Shown here: piece after piece, positions 1 through 10,757 of the stretch | How the letters are laid out: each line of letters opens with the position of its first letter | Position numbering within the stretch: the stretch's first letter is position 1 | NCBI RefSeq assembly: GCF_022201045.2 | Contig: NC_068558.1 | Location: 45,907,001-45,971,000 of the forward strand | Direction of reading: 5' to 3' | Length of the DNA stretch: 64,000 bases | Origin: Citrus sinensis | Lineage: Eukaryota; Streptophyta; Magnoliopsida; Sapindales; Rutaceae | Position numbers and translations under genes: made by a program | The notes under the pieces: model-generated | The model's database searches: none | The model's input: the letters and a program-made list of their open reading frames with translations, nothing else | What the model was told of the DNA's origin: nothing

Positions 1-496
1 AACAACATAATAAATAAATACAGAGAATGAATTATGTCAAATTTAGATGATAAAAACCTACTTTGTATGCAAGCAAGTCCAGTTAATCTCAGAAAGTAAA
101 AGGTGAGACTTAAACTTATCACACATCACAGCCAGCATATATCCAGAACTTGTTTTCTATTGACATAAAACAGACTTTTAATGTCAAAAGAAACAGACTA
201 CAAAAATGCATACACAAGTAAAAACACTGATTACAATCAATAATCACTTTGAAACAATCAGCAGCTACACAATTACAATGGCAATAAAACTACATTTTAT
301 GAAACCAATGAACATAACTATGCAGCTGAAGGAGCTGAATACATTAAAAATTAATCCAATAGGCAAACAATCATCAAACAGTTAATAGTGACTAAGGGAA
401 TCAAAGTTTGTGACATGCAAAGAGAACTAGATATTGAGACATAAAAAAATAAATTAAAAAAAAACGAAACTAACTTGAGTCCCAAACACAACTCAC

Positions 497-1178
497 CTTC
501 GCATAGTAATCCTTCCAGACTCTCCTAGCAATCTGATGGCCTCCCAAATCAAACGCCTTGAACTTAATTTTCCCAATACTAAGCTCTTCCGATGTGGGAT
601 ACTGTGTTGGCTGATGTTGAACCAATCTCTGAAGTCCATTCAAGAAAGAGTTATTGCAACAAAATGGAAAAGTACTTGTGTTCGTGGAAAGCAAATCATA
701 GACTTTATTTCAAATTCCAATTCTTCCATTACACAAGATTATTCAGATTTCTTCTGCCCTCGATTGTTTTCCGCGGGAACCAGTCAGGGACCAAGACAGG
801 AATATGTCGTTTTCAATTCAGAAAAATGAAAAATTCAAATCAATCAAGAAAATGAAAAGCTATATTCCATATGGTTAATAAGATTACTCAAATACAACTC
901 AGTTAAACGGCGATTTCTAATTTTCCAAATCAAGATCCAAGTTTCAACTTTCAGTCACCGACCAATTCTCAGCAAACTAAAATATAACTTAATTGATCAA
1001 GAGACAAGATCACCCATAAATAAACAATAACAAGGGGAAGAAAATGAACCTCATCTTTCAACATGTGAAGCAACGTTGTTTTTCCAGCATTATCAAGCCC
1101 TAAAAACAAGATCTTGGCCTCTTTCTGCCAAAGACCGAGGGAGGCCAGCACGCCGTAGAACCAGTCGAGGAGAAACAT
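497..1178 (-). CDS. SAR1: SAR1 small GTPase, N-terminal part (gene continues beyond left edge)
   Basis: Sar1 GTPase starts COPII coat assembly at ER exit sites; when GTP-bound it inserts an N-terminal amphipathic helix into the ER membrane and recruits Sec23/24. Two coding exons are visible: 1050-1178 (43 codons, starting [20 protein letters not shown]) and 497-628 (44 codons, ending in [10 protein letters not shown]). Both splice sites are GT-AG and both exons are whole codons. The N-terminal STAR-like hydrophobic segment, the P-loop GLDNAGKTT and the G3 motif DLGGH are all present and match plant Sar1 very closely. The remaining exons (NKID motif onwards) must lie left of base 1; positions 1-496 look like intron. 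The ATG at 1178 is the family start. A short upstream ORF lies in the leader at 1237-1371. Confidence 0.93.
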
Positions 1179-1236
1179 GGCTTTATCGGTAGACAAATTA
1201 GAAACGAAAACGGATCGAGCTTGAATTTACGACGAT

Positions 1237-1371
1237 CTAAGGCTGAGAACGAATCAGATCGTCCAATTCAAGGCCTCTGTTTCGATTTGATACTGACCCT
1301 AAGATGAGCAAGTTCAGTGGGCGAACGTAATCAACCAGGGACTGCTTGTTTTGTCGTGGCTTAATCGACAT
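1237..1371 (-). other. upstream ORF in the SAR1 leader
   Basis: An ATG at 1371 opens a 44-codon reading frame (starting MSIKPRQNKQSLVDYVRPLN) that stops at 1237, 58 bases before the SAR1 ATG. A donor-like GTCAGT within it could remove its end if the leader is spliced. Whether it lies in the transcript depends on the unknown start site. Confidence 0.35.
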
Positions 1372-2343
1372 TTTCTTTCATGAGGCGGATCTCGCTTGCT
1401 GCTGGGCCGGGCCCCCCTTTTCATTTTTGTGCTCGTCTTACGATGTCGTTTCTGTCAAAACATTTTAATATAATACAACGCCCAATGTTTGACCCTTTGC
1501 GGGATTGAAAATTAGGTCCGATGTTTGACTTTTGTTTTTTTTTTAAAATAAATGTCCACAAATGACATTGTAATAACGATATAGTTGCCGGTAATTTCTT
1601 GGTATGGTTGATCGACACAGATTCTCTCTTTAGTTAAACATGGAGAGTTTCAATCTCTCGTATAATTGCGGGAGTTTGTTTTCTCTGCTAAGCTTTAATT
1701 TATATTTTGTGTTTCGGTATGTTGAGTTAAATTGTGTTGAACTTTAATCGTACATTTATTGTATTATATATATTGAAAAAATGATATAGTTTTCTTTTTG
1801 AAAGACCTTATATCACTTAGTTTACACACTACGTTTTTTTTATTTATTTACAATGATAATAATTAAAAAAAGAGTAATGATGGTCGTACCAAAACTTTAT
1901 TTTAAAATTCAACTATAACAATATGACATATGATGTTTAATTTAAGTAGAAGATAGTTTTCCATAAGGTCAAAATGAATGAATTATTTTATTTTTCCTTA
2001 CACTTAAGAAATGTCACATAATGTGATGGTGTAATCGAAAGAATGTTTCTTGTGCGATTCTTAATAAATTATGGGCACTAGTCCTTGTGGTCTAATGGCA
2101 TCACTTGTGTCCATTCGAATTGCATACAAATGTTCACCTCCTATCATAAGACCATAAAAATATATGGTAACTAGTAAATAGATCCACGCTTCGCTCGGTT
2201 TTAAAAATATTAAATTAAAAATTAAAAATTAAAAATTTGATGAAATCTAAATTTCTTGAGAAATCGTATTGATCTCTTCTCAAAAGGAAGATTAAACAAG
2301 TTAATTTTGTATGTTTATTTCAATAATAATAAATATCGCACGT

Positions 2344-2367
2344 AATAATAATAATAATAATAATAAT
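2344..2367. repeat. (AAT)n microsatellite
   Basis: About eight uninterrupted AAT units in intergenic DNA. Confidence 0.9.
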
Positions 2368-2900
2368 TGGCACTTGGCGACGCTAAGGCTCATGAGCATT
2401 CCAAAAAATTTAAGTTTCAATTGCATCGAGCCCTCTATCTTTTGCCTTCTGTATAAGATCTGGCCACATCTGCACAAATATAACGCATATAGAAATAAAT
2501 CATATCAAAATTTGCATATTTAAAGAATAACAATGTTATTTGATCTAAAAATATTGCACATAATTTTTCCTAAACATGAAAGCACACTGTTTTGAACGTG
2601 AGATCATGTTTGGCTTGTTAGGAACAAAAAAAATTAAGATAATATTTTTGCAGCAAAGTAGCATTTTTTTTTTTTGTTAAAAGAAGAAGAAAATGTGAAA
2701 GTGCAAGCGATTTGAGAAATTTTAAATTAATTATTTGCATGCAGTACTTGTGGAGTGCTGCGAGGATATAGTAAATTGCACCAGAGAAGATAACTCGTCG
2801 TTCTCAATTAATTATAATGGCAGTTGCATCATAATCGACTTGTGTTGCTGATGATAACAAGCAAATGAAACTTAAATTTAGAATAAGAAGAATTAGAACC

Positions 2901-3677
2901 TAGTGGCATTGTTGAGGGAAGATGAAAAAACCTCTCTTCCTATGTTAATTAATTAATGTATTTTAAGCCACTAAAATTTAATTGCTAACATAATAAAATT
3001 TAAAGAAGGCAAAAAACACTAAATAAAAGGTTGCATAATTAAATATAAGATTATGACATTAAAATTAGGTCATAGTGGCATTGTTGAGGGAAGATGAAAG
3101 AACCTCTATTTCTATGTTAATTAATTGATGTATTTTAAGCCACTAAAATTTAATTGCTAGTATAATAAAATAAATGAATGTTTCAAAAGATCTATAATTA
3201 ATTATTATTAATGGTTACATATTATTGGATTTAAATAAAAGAGGAAGAGACATTATAATTATTAAAATTAAATTTAGACCCTAGTGGCATTATTGAGGGA
3301 AGATGAAAGAACCTATCTTCTTATGTTAATTAATTGATGTATTTTAAGCCACTAAAGTTTAATTGCTAGCATAATAAAATAAATGAATGTTTCAAAAGAC
3401 TTATAATTAATTATTATTAATGGTTACATATTATTGGATTTAAATAAATAGAAAGAGGAAGAGACATTAAAATTATTAAAATTAAACTTAGGCCTTAATG
3501 GCATTATTGAAGGAAGATGAAAGAACCTCTCTTCCTATGTTAATTAATTGATGTATTTTAAGTCACTAAAGTTTAATTGCTAGCATAATAAAATAAATGA
3601 ATGTTTTAAAAGACTTATAATTAATTATTATTAATGGTTATATATTGTTCGATTTAAATAGAAAGAGGAAGAGACAT
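2901..3677. repeat. four-copy tandem repeat, unit about 170-214 bp
   Basis: Copies begin at the shared motif TAGTGGCATT or a close variant at 2901, 3073, 3282 and 3496. Each copy then reads a conserved GAGGGAAGATGAA block, ACCTCT, TTAATTAATTGATG and TAAGCCACTAAA in the same order. Spacings are 172, 209 and 214 bp; the first copy lacks an inner stretch of roughly 40 bp. Copies 2 to 4 also share a 3' block ending in GAGGAAGAGACAT (ends 3252, 3467 and 3677). No ORF is maintained. I do not recognise the family; it is either a local satellite seed or a multiplied fragment of a mobile element. Confidence 0.9.
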
Positions 3678-4104
3678 GTACAAAGAATATCCACCGATAT
3701 TTTAAATATTTTAGATAATAGAGAATATAAAAAAATAAGGAATGTTGATGGCACATCAGCTTTTGTACTCCCAGTTTTATATCTTTATATATATGACATG
3801 ATATGATAATAAAAATTTGAATTGTTTTATAATAATATAAGTGATTTAGATTAATTAAAAGTCAAAAGTTTAGCTCCATTGCTAAAGAACAAAATCGAAG
3901 AATTGGGTTGAAAATGGAATGAATGCAGTATTTACTAATTTTTTTTAAAATGATTTAAGTTAGTCCTATTAATATGAGTAAATCTACGGTGTAAAAAATG
4001 TATTTGAAAAAAAAAAATAAAACAGATCACCATTGGGCAAAAACTAAAATTAACAGTATTTGAGGTACCTAACAGTAAATTAAAACCATCCCTGATTCGT
4101 CCCA

Positions 4105-4113
4105 AAACCCTAA
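4105..4113 (+). promoter_or_regulatory. telo-box upstream of eL29
   Basis: AAACCCTAA lies about 210 bp upstream of the eL29 ATG. Telo-boxes are a known hallmark of plant ribosomal-protein and translation-factor promoters, and the position fits the start of the 5' leader. Function is inferred from context. Confidence 0.6.
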
Positions 4114-4317
4114 ACCTAACAGCAGCGTTAATTCTTCCTCGCTTGTCTTTGCCGGCCATAACCCTGCTATCCTCAGTTGCTCATCCCAAACCGATCCTTT
4201 TGGTCCGTGGCTTTCTGCAGTTCCCTAGATAATATCGAAATCAGCTTGCTTGTATACTCAAATTATTTATCTATAACTGTGTTTTAAATTAACTTTTGAT
4301 TGCTCAATTTCAGAAAG

Positions 4318-4582
4318 ATGGCCAAGTCGAAGAATCACACTGCCCATAACCAGTCTTACAAAGCCCACAAGAATGGAATCAAGAAACCCAAGAAGCACAG
4401 ACACACTTCAACCAAAGGGGTCTGTATAATATCTTCGTATTTCCTTTATTAAGTCTCTGTGAATGGTATCTTTGTTCATTTAATCATTGTTCGTAATGTA
4501 GATGGATCCTAAGTTTCTGAGGAATCAGAGGTACGCAAGGAAGCATAACAAGAGTAACGGCGGATCCGCTGAGGAGGAATAA
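4318..4582 (+). CDS. RPL29: 60S ribosomal protein eL29 (L29e)
   Basis: A short, very basic protein of the large ribosomal subunit. Exon 1 is 4318-4419 (34 codons, starting [20 protein letters not shown]) and exon 2 is 4502-4582 (26 codons plus stop, starting [18 protein letters not shown]). The total is 60 aa, the usual plant eL29 length. The intron is GT-AG, phase 0. The sequence is nearly invariant in plants, so the identification is firm although each exon is too small to stand out as an ORF. A polypyrimidine tract and CAG three bases before the ATG (4311-4313) indicate a 5'-UTR intron. Its donor lies somewhere in about 4170-4260, which I cannot fix. A telo-box at 4105 supports co-regulation with other ribosomal-protein genes. 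Confidence 0.95.
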
Positions 4583-6000
4583 ACGTTAAAGCCAAGTGTC
4601 TATTATTTTTATTTTACGAAAGCTGCTTGTTTAGTCTGCTTTTGTTATGAAATACAATTTTGGTTGTATTGCGAACTAAATATGATTTCGTACCTTAGGT
4701 TATATTAGTTGTTTGCTCTTTATAACAATTGTCTAGGAATGTAGTGCCTTATAGCCTTCTTTGATATCAAGCTGGAGTTTGCATTTTTTTTTAGGCTTCA
4801 ATTCACTATGGATGAGGTATTTGCTGGGTTTGTTTCTGATATGAATGATTCTGTGTGTGCAAATGAACTAGAGTTTCATGCTGCTCTTCCCTGTGAATGT
4901 TGAATGTTGTTTTCTAACGCGTTGTAGTTTTTTAAGAATGAAAATTTTATATTGGTTCTGCCGTTTTAAGTAGTTCTTATTACAGTAAATCTGGCATCCA
5001 ATGGTTTCCTTCCTGTGTTTAATTTGGTTATGCAGTCATATTTTGTAGAGGTCGTTTGCTATGGCCATGTAACAACTGTTCTGGCTTTCATTTGCATTGG
5101 TTTTCCATAAATGAAGTGTTGTGTTGTATTTTAGTATTAGTTTGTTTCATTTAAGAGTTAATCGCTTGATAGGTCTTTACAATCAAGTTAGCATTTGTGG
5201 AAAAATTTATGTCAGAAACTTGTTTATAAACAAATGTATACTTAAAATTTTCCTGAACCTTATTCAGCTCGTCGTTGCAAAATTTACTATATAACCATTG
5301 AAGTAAATAGATTTTATTTCAAGGATTAAATAGTTCTAGACCATGGGATACCAACTTTAGAGGGGTATGACCAGACACTTCATTTTCTTGATTTGGCAAA
5401 AGTCTTGGGAGGTTGTCTCCCGGGACAATTAGGTGATGTTGCTAGAATGTGCTGGTAGTTTTCTTTACTTGAACCAACTTGCCTTTTACCCTACAAAGTG
5501 CTGGAATCAAATCCTCCTTAAAGGTGCCAAGTAATATTATTTTGGGAGATTCCATTGTTGATTAGTGAAGTGCATTTGAAGAAGCTTAGGTTGTGCAGTG
5601 CATAATGTTTCCTTTATTGTTGATTCAGAGAGGCCCTTTAGTTATAGTTCTAGGCACTTGTGTTTAGTTGCATGGATTCTTTGTTTTCTTTTGTTAGGCA
5701 CATTTGTTTGCCGTTGTCCTTTGTTAAATGTAGAAGATGTAAACTTGGCAAGTTATCTTGAGGAGATGCAATAGATGACAAAATGACTCCTTATCTGCTG
5801 GAGAAGATATCAATAACAACCTGGAACATTATGAATTTTGTTTACCCGGGATTCAGACCAGAACAACAAAATACAGAATCATTGTATTATTTTCAAGCAT
5901 TGTGTAAATGGATCCCTGTGACTGACTTGTTTATGAGAGTCTGATTGTCATGTACACTAGACATGCTTGCTGAAGGTTGTAGAATCATGGATTGTTGAAC
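4583..6000. other. eL29 3' UTR and intergenic region
   Basis: About 1.4 kb between eL29 and the stop codon of the universal stress protein gene on the other strand. No ORF with recognisable protein similarity is seen. It probably contains both 3' UTRs, since the genes are convergent. Confidence 0.5.
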
Positions 6001-6819
6001 TCAATTCTCCTCTGGATGCTTCACAATCACAACAGGACACTTAACGTGCTTAGCACAATAATCACTCACGCTTCCTAAGAGAGCCCTGTAAAATTTGGAA
6101 AAGAATTAAATCTCCAAACAATCGGCTTGGCTGTGAATTAGGCAAAAATTGAAAGGATAAAGCAGCTAGTATCAATTGCTTGTACCTCTTGATGAAACCA
6201 TAACCGTGGCTTCCCATCACCAAAGTGTCAGCTTCCAGTTTCTCCACAGTACCACATATTACATCCTTGGCATCGCCACATCCCACTACTCTCTTTACAT
6301 GTATCTGTAAAAAGGAAAAAAAAAAAAATCATCCGTAACAAACTGAGAAAAGGAAACAATACAGGGGTGTTGATGATAAATAAGCAGAGGCTTACATTGT
6401 TTTGGAAGTTCCTGTACACAGCCTCAGCTCGATTCATCACCGAATTCACGGACTCACTAGCGTATTTCTCGACGGCCTTGATGACATCATTTGAGAATAT
6501 ATATCCTGCGAGATGAAGGGTGTTTAGTTGAATGGGATGTCATCATGACTCATGAACAAATAATATCTAATAAAATAAAACAGCAGTAAAACATAGAAAG
6601 GTCCAAGGTCTGGAGAGGACAAATACTACGGAGAAAGTGGCAGTTCTGACCTGCGGCATCAAAGGAGGAGTGGACCGGTAGAGGAGGTTTAACGTAGAGG
6701 AGGACAAGGGTGTTGTTGGTATCAGGAGAAAATAGGTTGTTGAGACACCATGAAAGTGCATGCATGCTCTCTTCACTCTCGTCCACTGCTACCACAACTC
6801 TGCGCTCGTTCGTGTTCAT
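6001..6819 (-). CDS. universal stress protein A-like protein
   Basis: Single-domain USP of the UspA superfamily, an ATP-binding Rossmann-like fold; plant members act in stress responses, but their exact roles vary. Four exons: 6651-6819, 6396-6505, 6186-6304 and 6001-6085. They give 483 nt and 160 aa, a typical length. The first beta strand reads RRVVVAVDESEESMHALSW. The ATP-binding signature G-2X-G-9X-G-S is intact across the exon 3/4 junction (GSHG, nine residues, GS), followed by CPVVIVKHP. This places it in the ATP-binding subgroup. The ATG at 6819 was chosen because the upstream in-frame extension to 6846 begins with TTG, not ATG. Confidence 0.92.
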
Positions 6820-9800
6820 CTTCGGAACTCGTGCGCTGTTAATCAACTTTCAATGGGTTTTTTGGCCTTTCGGCTCGCAGCTTGCTATAGGTATATATAA
6901 TAATGTATGGTTCTTGAGAAATTCTATGGCCTCAAGATGTTGTAGATAAATGAACAAAAAGAAGAGATTTATAAGGGCTGCTTCATGTGGTTTTGAGTTC
7001 TGTGGGCTTTCATTTCAAATTAAGATTATTGTCCGTTGTCCGTGGTTTTCTTTTTGTGATGACCATTGACGAAGTGTAAATTTAGCTAAAAACAGATTAT
7101 TATGTTTTAGTTTTTTAATGAATAAATAATTTTTTTTATATGATTTAAAAAAAATATGCGAGTTCATAACTTCGTATCATTCATCTTTTTTTTTTTTTTT
7201 CAATTGGACGATAACATTAATATAAAATAAAAATATAGAAATAGAACAACCAGCCTAAAAGTTACAGTCAAGCCTGTCAACGCGATAAAGATATTATTGC
7301 AACCTTTTTCCCGCAGACATTAAAAAAAAAAAAAAAAGGGGGGAAAAATCAATTAGGCGGACTTGATAACTGAAAATATCTCCTCCAATTATTGATCACA
7401 CAAAAGTCGCCGCCCGTTTTTCTTCTTATCCTTTGTGGTCTACATCTGGTGAGGGACCAGTGCCCAAATATCTCAAGACTCAAGTGGAGGCTTGGATACC
7501 AAACATGTTACATTCATAAGCTAATCCATTTGGCAAATAACCAGAAGACACCCTGCTTCCTTTGAACATTTCTTGAATCCGCTGCTTTCCATGATGTATT
7601 CTACTCCCTCCATACGTTCTTAAGGGGTCGTTAATGATATTATTAGATGCTTTGAATCTGATCAAACCCTTGTAAAATAAAGTACTAATCGTCCAATTTG
7701 GTTGCCAATCCAATGTTAAGGAAAAGTTTGTGGCCGTGCTCTCCATTACCTTAGCTGTTAGAAAAGCGTCCCATCTTCGAATCCATTAAAAAAAAAAAAG
7801 ATTTGGAAGGAATGGTCTACCATATGTTGGCTCCTATGTTACATCATTACAGGTTCTTCAGTAGTTGTAATGTAATGTTTGAGTCGATACAATATTAGAC
7901 CTATCCTCAATTGAAACTTCAATTGCGATTAAGCAATTAATTAAGAGTTGCCGAATGATATCTATAGTTTCAGTCTTTTTAGGCCAAGCATTTATTTATT
8001 TAATTGTAGGTGATGCCCAATATTTTATCTCTAAAAAGATCCCGGAATCAGAACCATTTGTTGATTGATGACATGTCGTCGAACAACGAACGGGACTGAC
8101 GAAAGACTCTTTCTAAGGAAATTCGAACCTAACTTCTTGGTACAAGCGTGGGCCCTTGGCCAGACTCAATCTCATCAAAGGTGAGCTTTTGGGCCGATAA
8201 AATAGTTTATAAAAAAGTGAAAGAAAGGGCCATGGGCCAACTGTATTAAATATCCATAATCGTTTTCGAGAGCGAATTGCCCTCCTATATATTTACACAC
8301 GCACACGAACCAACTTTGAAGCAAAGACTCCTCTAATTGTAAGTTGTAACAACCACCATCTATCTGCTTTTCATCAAACGTTTGATTTATAAATGATAAT
8401 CAACTAATAATCACATAATTCTACCGATCTGAAGATAAATTAAATCATTATTCTTTTGTTTTAAACTTTCTTTTTCTGCCCTACTTGCTCAAGTTCGATC
8501 CGATGTCATCCAAACGTTACTTCCCAAATCTTATTCAAATCGAAATTTCATTTTCAGCCCCATTTTCTTTTGACATCATAAAATTCACTACACAACAGTC
8601 CAGTGGTCAGGACCCTGCACTCACAACTGTGAGGGCAACAGTTTGAGCCCCCTGCGACGCATGTAAAAGCTTATTTTATTCCTTAATTGTAGTATATAAT
8701 TAAGTAAAGATAATCTTCTCTTTTTTAAAATATAAGTAGAGTAAACACTTTTTAAATATTCAAGAGGATAAAATATAGACAACACTATATAAAAATTAAT
8801 ATACAATAATTTTAATAATTATCTAATTATAAATATCAATTATAAATTTTATATAATATGAGTTGAAATTTGACCATTGATGTAATGTCAATACACAGAT
8901 ATTCTAAAAGGCAAACTTGAGTTTTATTTGGGAGATTCGCAGGAGTGCCCCACTCCATGTCAGATGATCAGCGTTAGTCAAACCTCTTCTATTGAGATAG
9001 AGAGGACCTGCCTATGGTACAGATTCTGTACCTAACATCTCCCGTCATCCCACCGTCCCATTTTCTATGGTTTAATTTCTCACTCCATTAGCCGCATTGA
9101 AGAGGTGACGGCTGAGATTAATTTGATCAGTCGAGCTGGTCTCCATTGACGTATATTGAGGCTGCCCACTTGCCACTTGCTTTAAGAGTTCGCAAGGAGT
9201 TCGTACATATATTGTATATTTATTTAAAGGGCATAAGAAAAGAAAAATAAAAATGAAGGCGATAAGATCAAAGAGGAGGTAGGCACGAGTGTCAGCATCC
9301 TAGATATCAAAATAATAACTAGATTTTAAAATCAAGAAATTAATCTGAGTGATATTGCCTTGTTGTAGAAATAACGTTTGAAATTTTGAAAGACGTCCAA
9401 ATTTTTTATTTTATTTTTTTTAAAAAAAAGAAGTGGGCCCGGGCATTCCAGCTTGTCAAGAGCTAGCCCGGCTTTTCGGTGAGCGCATTTTTATATTTTA
9501 ATAATTTCTGATGGGGACCCATCAATTTAAATTTCTGGTAGCAAAACGACCTAGGACGATTGATTGGTGATCAAAAGGCTTCATATTCAAACTAATGAAA
9601 CGATAAATTTGAATTCGACACGGAGTGGCGACAACAAAAAATAAGACGGTCACGTTTTAACAGACTCATCAAATTGAAAGCAATTATTTTTCAAAAGTTT
9701 CTTTTCTACAATCTTGCCTCTTATTGTATTAAATCAATTTACAAATTTATAATAATAACAAAACGGATTGTAAACTCTTAAGAAGTAATGTAATTTAATT

Positions 9801-10713
9801 ATTAAAGGAATATCATCATTTTTGTAAATGGCATCAATCACTGTCGTTGTTCGTAGAACGGCTTAATTTCTCTTGCTTCGCAAGAGTTGTGAAGAAAACG
9901 AAATTGGGCGGAGTGGGATCGCTTTCGTAGGCATAAATTATAGCATGCCTTATTCTGAAAAAAAAAAAAAAAAAAAAGAGATTTTATTATAGCATACCTT
10001 GTGAAAAATGCGAGCGATTACAATGTTTTACATAACAATCAACGGTAATAAATATACCATTTATTACTGATGGGTTCATTTCATTGACGATTTAATCATT
10101 GAGTAATAAAAATTAAATAAAGCTGTATGCTAATCAGATATGTCATGGAGTCAAAGCTCATAAATTATTATTATTCCATAGTTGTACAGTACACGGTGAA
10201 TCGAATTATATAGGTGGGTGTCAATTAGTTCATTTGATAAAATTTTTATGAATAAAAACGAGAAATATGGAGTTTCAGTCTCAGCTCACGTGAACGGGGA
10301 GTAAATTAAATCATTAAATTATAATTAGAAAAAAAGTGGTGAATTAAAAAAGATTAAATTACATATTTTTTGAGTCATAGACTATGCACTCAAGTCTTTG
10401 TACTCATTTAAATTTTCAAGTTCGTTAACCGCGTATTTGATACAGCTCAGAGTCTCAAATCGGCCACTCCAGCCAAAAAAATAAGTAAATAACGAAACTG
10501 AAAAGGGAAATAATTAAAAAAAAAAACAAAAAAAAACCGAAATACAAGAGTGGATATAATAATCATATTTATTTGGAAAACTAGTGAGGGCAGTATCGAA
10601 ATTTCATATTGTGCTTCTTACATTTAAAGTCCTGTCCTGTTTCGCGACCTGAGAGAAAGGAAGCAGACGCAGACACAGCAAATTTGAAAATTAAAAAAAG
10701 GGAGTTCTAAAAG
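6820..10713. other. gene-poor intergenic region
   Basis: Nearly 3.9 kb with no gene I can support. It contains poly-A/T runs, AT-rich DNA, one unrecognised 88-codon ATG ORF on the minus strand (7480-7746) and a possible tRNA-derived SINE fragment near 8598-8651. GC content rises locally near 9430-9480 and around 7400-7450, without coding structure. Confidence 0.5.
8598..8651 (+). mobile_element. possible tRNA-derived SINE fragment
   Basis: An A-box-like stretch (GTCCAGTGGTCAGG, 8598-8611) is followed about 28 bases later by a B-box-like stretch (CAGTTTGAGCCCC, 8639-8651). The spacing and order are those of a tRNA-derived pol III promoter. The sequence does not fold into an obvious full tRNA with acceptor stem, so a SINE head is more likely than a tRNA gene. 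Weak evidence. Confidence 0.3.
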
Positions 10714-10740
10714 GAGAGAGAGAGAGAGAGAGAGAGAGAG
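10714..10740. repeat. (GA)n microsatellite in the RING-CH 5' leader
   Basis: An uninterrupted GA run of about 13 units ends 18 bases before the ATG at 10758. GA tracts in plant 5' leaders are common and may bind BPC/GAGA-type factors; that role is inference. Confidence 0.85.
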
Positions 10741-10757
10741 CCCCGAGCTGATAGAAT

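Larger units (their letters stand above)
1372..4100. other. AT-rich intergenic region with a tandem repeat
   Basis: Between the SAR1 leader and the eL29 gene I see no supportable coding exon. The stretch holds an AAT microsatellite (about 2344-2367), a four-copy tandem repeat of about 209 bp (listed separately) and otherwise AT-rich filler with poly-A/T runs. Confidence 0.6.

Noticed and set aside
3935-4159. 74-codon minus-strand ORF (starts MAGKDKRGRINAAVRF) in front of eL29
   Set aside because: It reads backwards through the eL29 promoter and telo-box region and then into AT-rich intergenic DNA; no domain match.
7480-7746. 88-codon ATG ORF on the minus strand (starts MESTATNFSLTLDWQPNWTI)
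   Set aside because: No recognisable domain, no clear splice partners and no neighbouring coding signal; probably chance or a very old relic. Kept only as a remark in the intergenic entry.
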